Shown piece by piece: positions 5,482-6,834 of a DNA stretch of 6,834 nt (the stretch's first letter is position 1; every line of letters begins with the position of its first letter). A program made the translations under genes and the position numbers. The notes beneath the pieces are model-generated. The model had not been told where the DNA came from. It worked only from the letters and a program-made list of their open reading frames with translations, and ran no database searches. Source of the DNA: Flavobacterium psychrophilum (GTDB lineage: Bacteria > Bacteroidota > Bacteroidia > Flavobacteriales > Flavobacteriaceae); the NCBI GenBank assembly GCA_022729635.1, contig DZAU01000086.1:1-6834 (forward strand), read 5' to 3'.

Positions 5482-6176
5482 CTCAAATTCGTCTTGCTTT
5501 CAATTTCTATAGGAGTTTGATTTTGTCTGAAAAGGCGAGCGGTCAAATTTCCTTTCAATAGTATGTTTTCCCCTTTTACTTCAAGCCAGCTTCCTTCTCT
5601 TAGTCCAAGAACCGGAATTTTGTTAAACGAGTGGAATTCATTTATTCTCGTTTCACGAGTTTCTCCCATGTGCTTTGATTGCATGTCGGCATCAAGATAA
5701 TGTGGGTTCAAATTAAAAGGGATCAATCCTAATGTTTCAAAACTTGGAGGATAAATAATAGGCATATCATTAGTGGTTTGCATTGTCAGTCCACAAATAT
5801 TGCTTCCGGCACTTGTGCCCAAATAGGGTGTTCCTTTTTTGATAGTTTCGGCAAGAACATCCATAATGTGGTTTTCGTATAATTGGGTTACCAATAAAAA
5901 AGTATTTCCTCCACCGGTAAAAATTCCTTCGGCATTTTTTATAGCTTTGGATACGTCTGCAAATTCGTGAATTCCTTTAACTTCTTTATTTATTTTGGCG
6001 AAAGCCAATGCAACTTTTGCCGTATAATCATCGTGCGAAATCCCTCCAGGTCTTGCATAAGGAATAAATAATATCGTTTTGCAGTGTTCGAAAAGCAGAC
6101 TTAATTCCGGCAATAGATATTCTAAATATTCTCCTCCGTGAAGTGTGGAAGTGCTGGCAATAATTAAATTTTTCAT
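5475..6176 (-). CDS. pepE: Peptidase E (alpha-aspartyl dipeptidase), MEROPS family S51
   Basis: Peptidase E hydrolyses dipeptides, and some tripeptides, that begin with aspartate in the cytoplasm; it is a class I glutamine amidotransferase-like fold with a serine nucleophile. The 233-residue product matches the usual length (229 in Salmonella). The nucleophile elbow GTSAGSN gives Ser122; Asp137 (TTNDMPI) and His159 (NLNPHY) complete the triad. The spacings of 15 and 22 residues equal those of the Salmonella enzyme (120, 135, 157). GGGNTF (88-93) is the conserved oxyanion-side loop, and FIPYARPGG (37-45) is another family block. There is no signal peptide. The ATG at 6176 puts the first beta-strand, KNLIIAST, at the N-terminus as expected. 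The gene stands alone, convergent with the Asp-box gene and divergent from the gene at 6329. Its last codons lie in the arm of a stem-loop. Confidence 0.95.
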   Translation of the reverse strand: MKNLIIASTSTLHGGEYLEYLLPELSLLFEHCKTILFIPYARPGGISHDDYTAKVALAFAKINKEVKGIHEFADVSKAIKNAEGIFTGGGNTFLLVTQLYENHIMDVLAETIKKGTPYLGTSAGSNICGLTMQTTNDMPIIYPPSFETLGLIPFNLNPHYLDADMQSKHMGETRETRINEFHSFNKIPVLGLREGSWLEVKGENILLKGNLTARLFRQNQTPIEIESKTNLSF

Positions 6177-6328
6177 TATATTTATTTTGGATAAAGATAT
6201 GAAATCGTGGTTTTTATTATGGTGTTTTGCCTTTTTAAATTAACATATTTTTACCAAGTCCTTAATACTTAATTTGGAAGACATTGAGATACTTTTACAG
6301 TGCAATCAAAAAAATTGTGTGTTGGCTT

Positions 6329-6834
6329 ATGCGAGAATTTCTACTTGTCCTAATTTTTTTGTTTTCTCAAATTACGTTTTGTCAAACTAGTGGTGAAAAA
6401 ATACTTCACGGTAAAATAATGGTAGAATCGGGTCAAGTTGCCGGTGTCACTATAATAAATTTAGTCAACAAAAAGAGCACTTTTAGCGACAATAATGGCG
6501 AGTTTTATATATTGGCAAAAGCCGAAGATTTATTGGTTTTTTCGTCAGTGAATTTAGAATATTATCGTAAGATTATCGAAGAAAGTGATTTGAAATCGGA
6601 GGTCATAATTATAAAAATGACATCAAAAACCACTGAACTCAAAGAAGTAATTGTCAATAAATATCCCGAAATTAATGCGGTTTCATTAGGGATTTCTCCA
6701 AAAGGAATAAAACATTATACTCCTGCTGAAAGGAAATTAGCTACGGCAAGTTCGATGAAAATGAATCCAATGGGTCTTGATCCATTACTAAATTTACTTT
6801 CAGGTCGAACCGCAATGCTCAAAAAAGAACTCGA
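6329..6834 (+). CDS. Exported protein with carboxypeptidase-regulatory-like domain, 3' end outside window
   Basis: An uninterrupted frame of 168 codons runs from the ATG at 6329 off the window end. Residues 1-18 (MREFLLVLIFLFSQITFC) form a signal peptide. Residues about 26-107 resemble a CarboxypepD_reg-like (transthyretin-like) beta-sandwich: LHGKIMVESGQVAGVTIINL, then STFSDNNGEFYI, ending in ELKEVIV. In Bacteroidota this domain often begins TonB-dependent receptors, but the following part (NKYPEINAVSLGISPKGIKHY, then LLNLLSGRTAMLKKEL) does not look like a plug domain. I recall a family of Flavobacterium envelope proteins of about 250 residues with this tail, which would make the protein periplasmic or outer-membrane associated. 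Its function is unknown. The gene is divergent from pepE with 152 bases between, in which I see only weak promoter-like boxes. No Shine-Dalgarno motif is present. Confidence 0.8.
   Translation, partial: MREFLLVLIFLFSQITFCQTSGEKILHGKIMVESGQVAGVTIINLVNKKSTFSDNNGEFYILAKAEDLLVFSSVNLEYYRKIIEESDLKSEVIIIKMTSKTTELKEVIVNKYPEINAVSLGISPKGIKHYTPAERKLATASSMKMNPMGLDPLLNLLSGRTAMLKKEL

Noticed and set aside
6192..6199. TATCTTTA on the minus strand as the pepE promoter
   Set aside because: It has one mismatch in the -7 consensus and no TTG at 17-23 bases upstream; chance matches are common in such AT-rich DNA.
6290..6297. TACTTTTA as a promoter for the gene at 6329
   Set aside because: It has one mismatch to the -7 consensus, and the nearest TTTG (6273-6276) is only 13 bases away, too close for a -33 element.

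Overview
The window reads as chromosomal DNA from a member of the Bacteroidota, most likely Flavobacterium or a close relative. The evidence is AT-rich sequence, no Shine-Dalgarno motif before any start codon, promoter-like boxes of the Bacteroidota form TAnnTTTG, a secreted protein with a type IX secretion (T9SS) C-terminal sorting domain, and Flavobacteriia-like versions of ClpX, ClpP and trigger factor. The genus is an inference from protein style, not a database match.

Layout. Positions 1-3544 hold the protein quality-control cluster tig-clpP-clpX, transcribed leftward: trigger factor (2219-3544), the ClpP protease (1314-1985) and the ClpX unfoldase (4-1236). The same gene order occurs in many bacteria. 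Here the gaps are filled with small repeats: a heptamer-built hairpin between clpP and clpX, an octamer run and a 75-bp imperfect palindrome with flanking direct repeats before clpP, and a terminator plus a G/C-block hairpin after tig. A perfect 13-bp inverted repeat lies over the probable tig promoter.

Positions 3663-4007 (leftward) encode a small four-helix membrane protein of the phage-holin-4/YvlD family. It is divergent from 4107-5426 (rightward), a secreted six-Asp-box beta-propeller with a T9SS sorting domain. That gene converges on pepE (5475-6176, leftward), a peptidase E with an intact Ser-Asp-His triad; a long stem-loop lies between the two and includes the pepE stop codon. At the right edge, 6329-6834 starts a rightward gene for an exported protein with a carboxypeptidase-regulatory-like (transthyretin-like) domain, cut off by the window end.

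Functionally, trigger factor folds nascent chains while ClpXP destroys damaged or tagged proteins. The right half is a set of independent envelope, secretion and peptide-turnover genes with no visible shared pathway. I see no phage, CRISPR, toxin-antitoxin or other defence system, and no coding region that looks like a new system. The points worth a second look are the intergenic repeats and palindromes and the divergent prolyl-isomerase domain of trigger factor.
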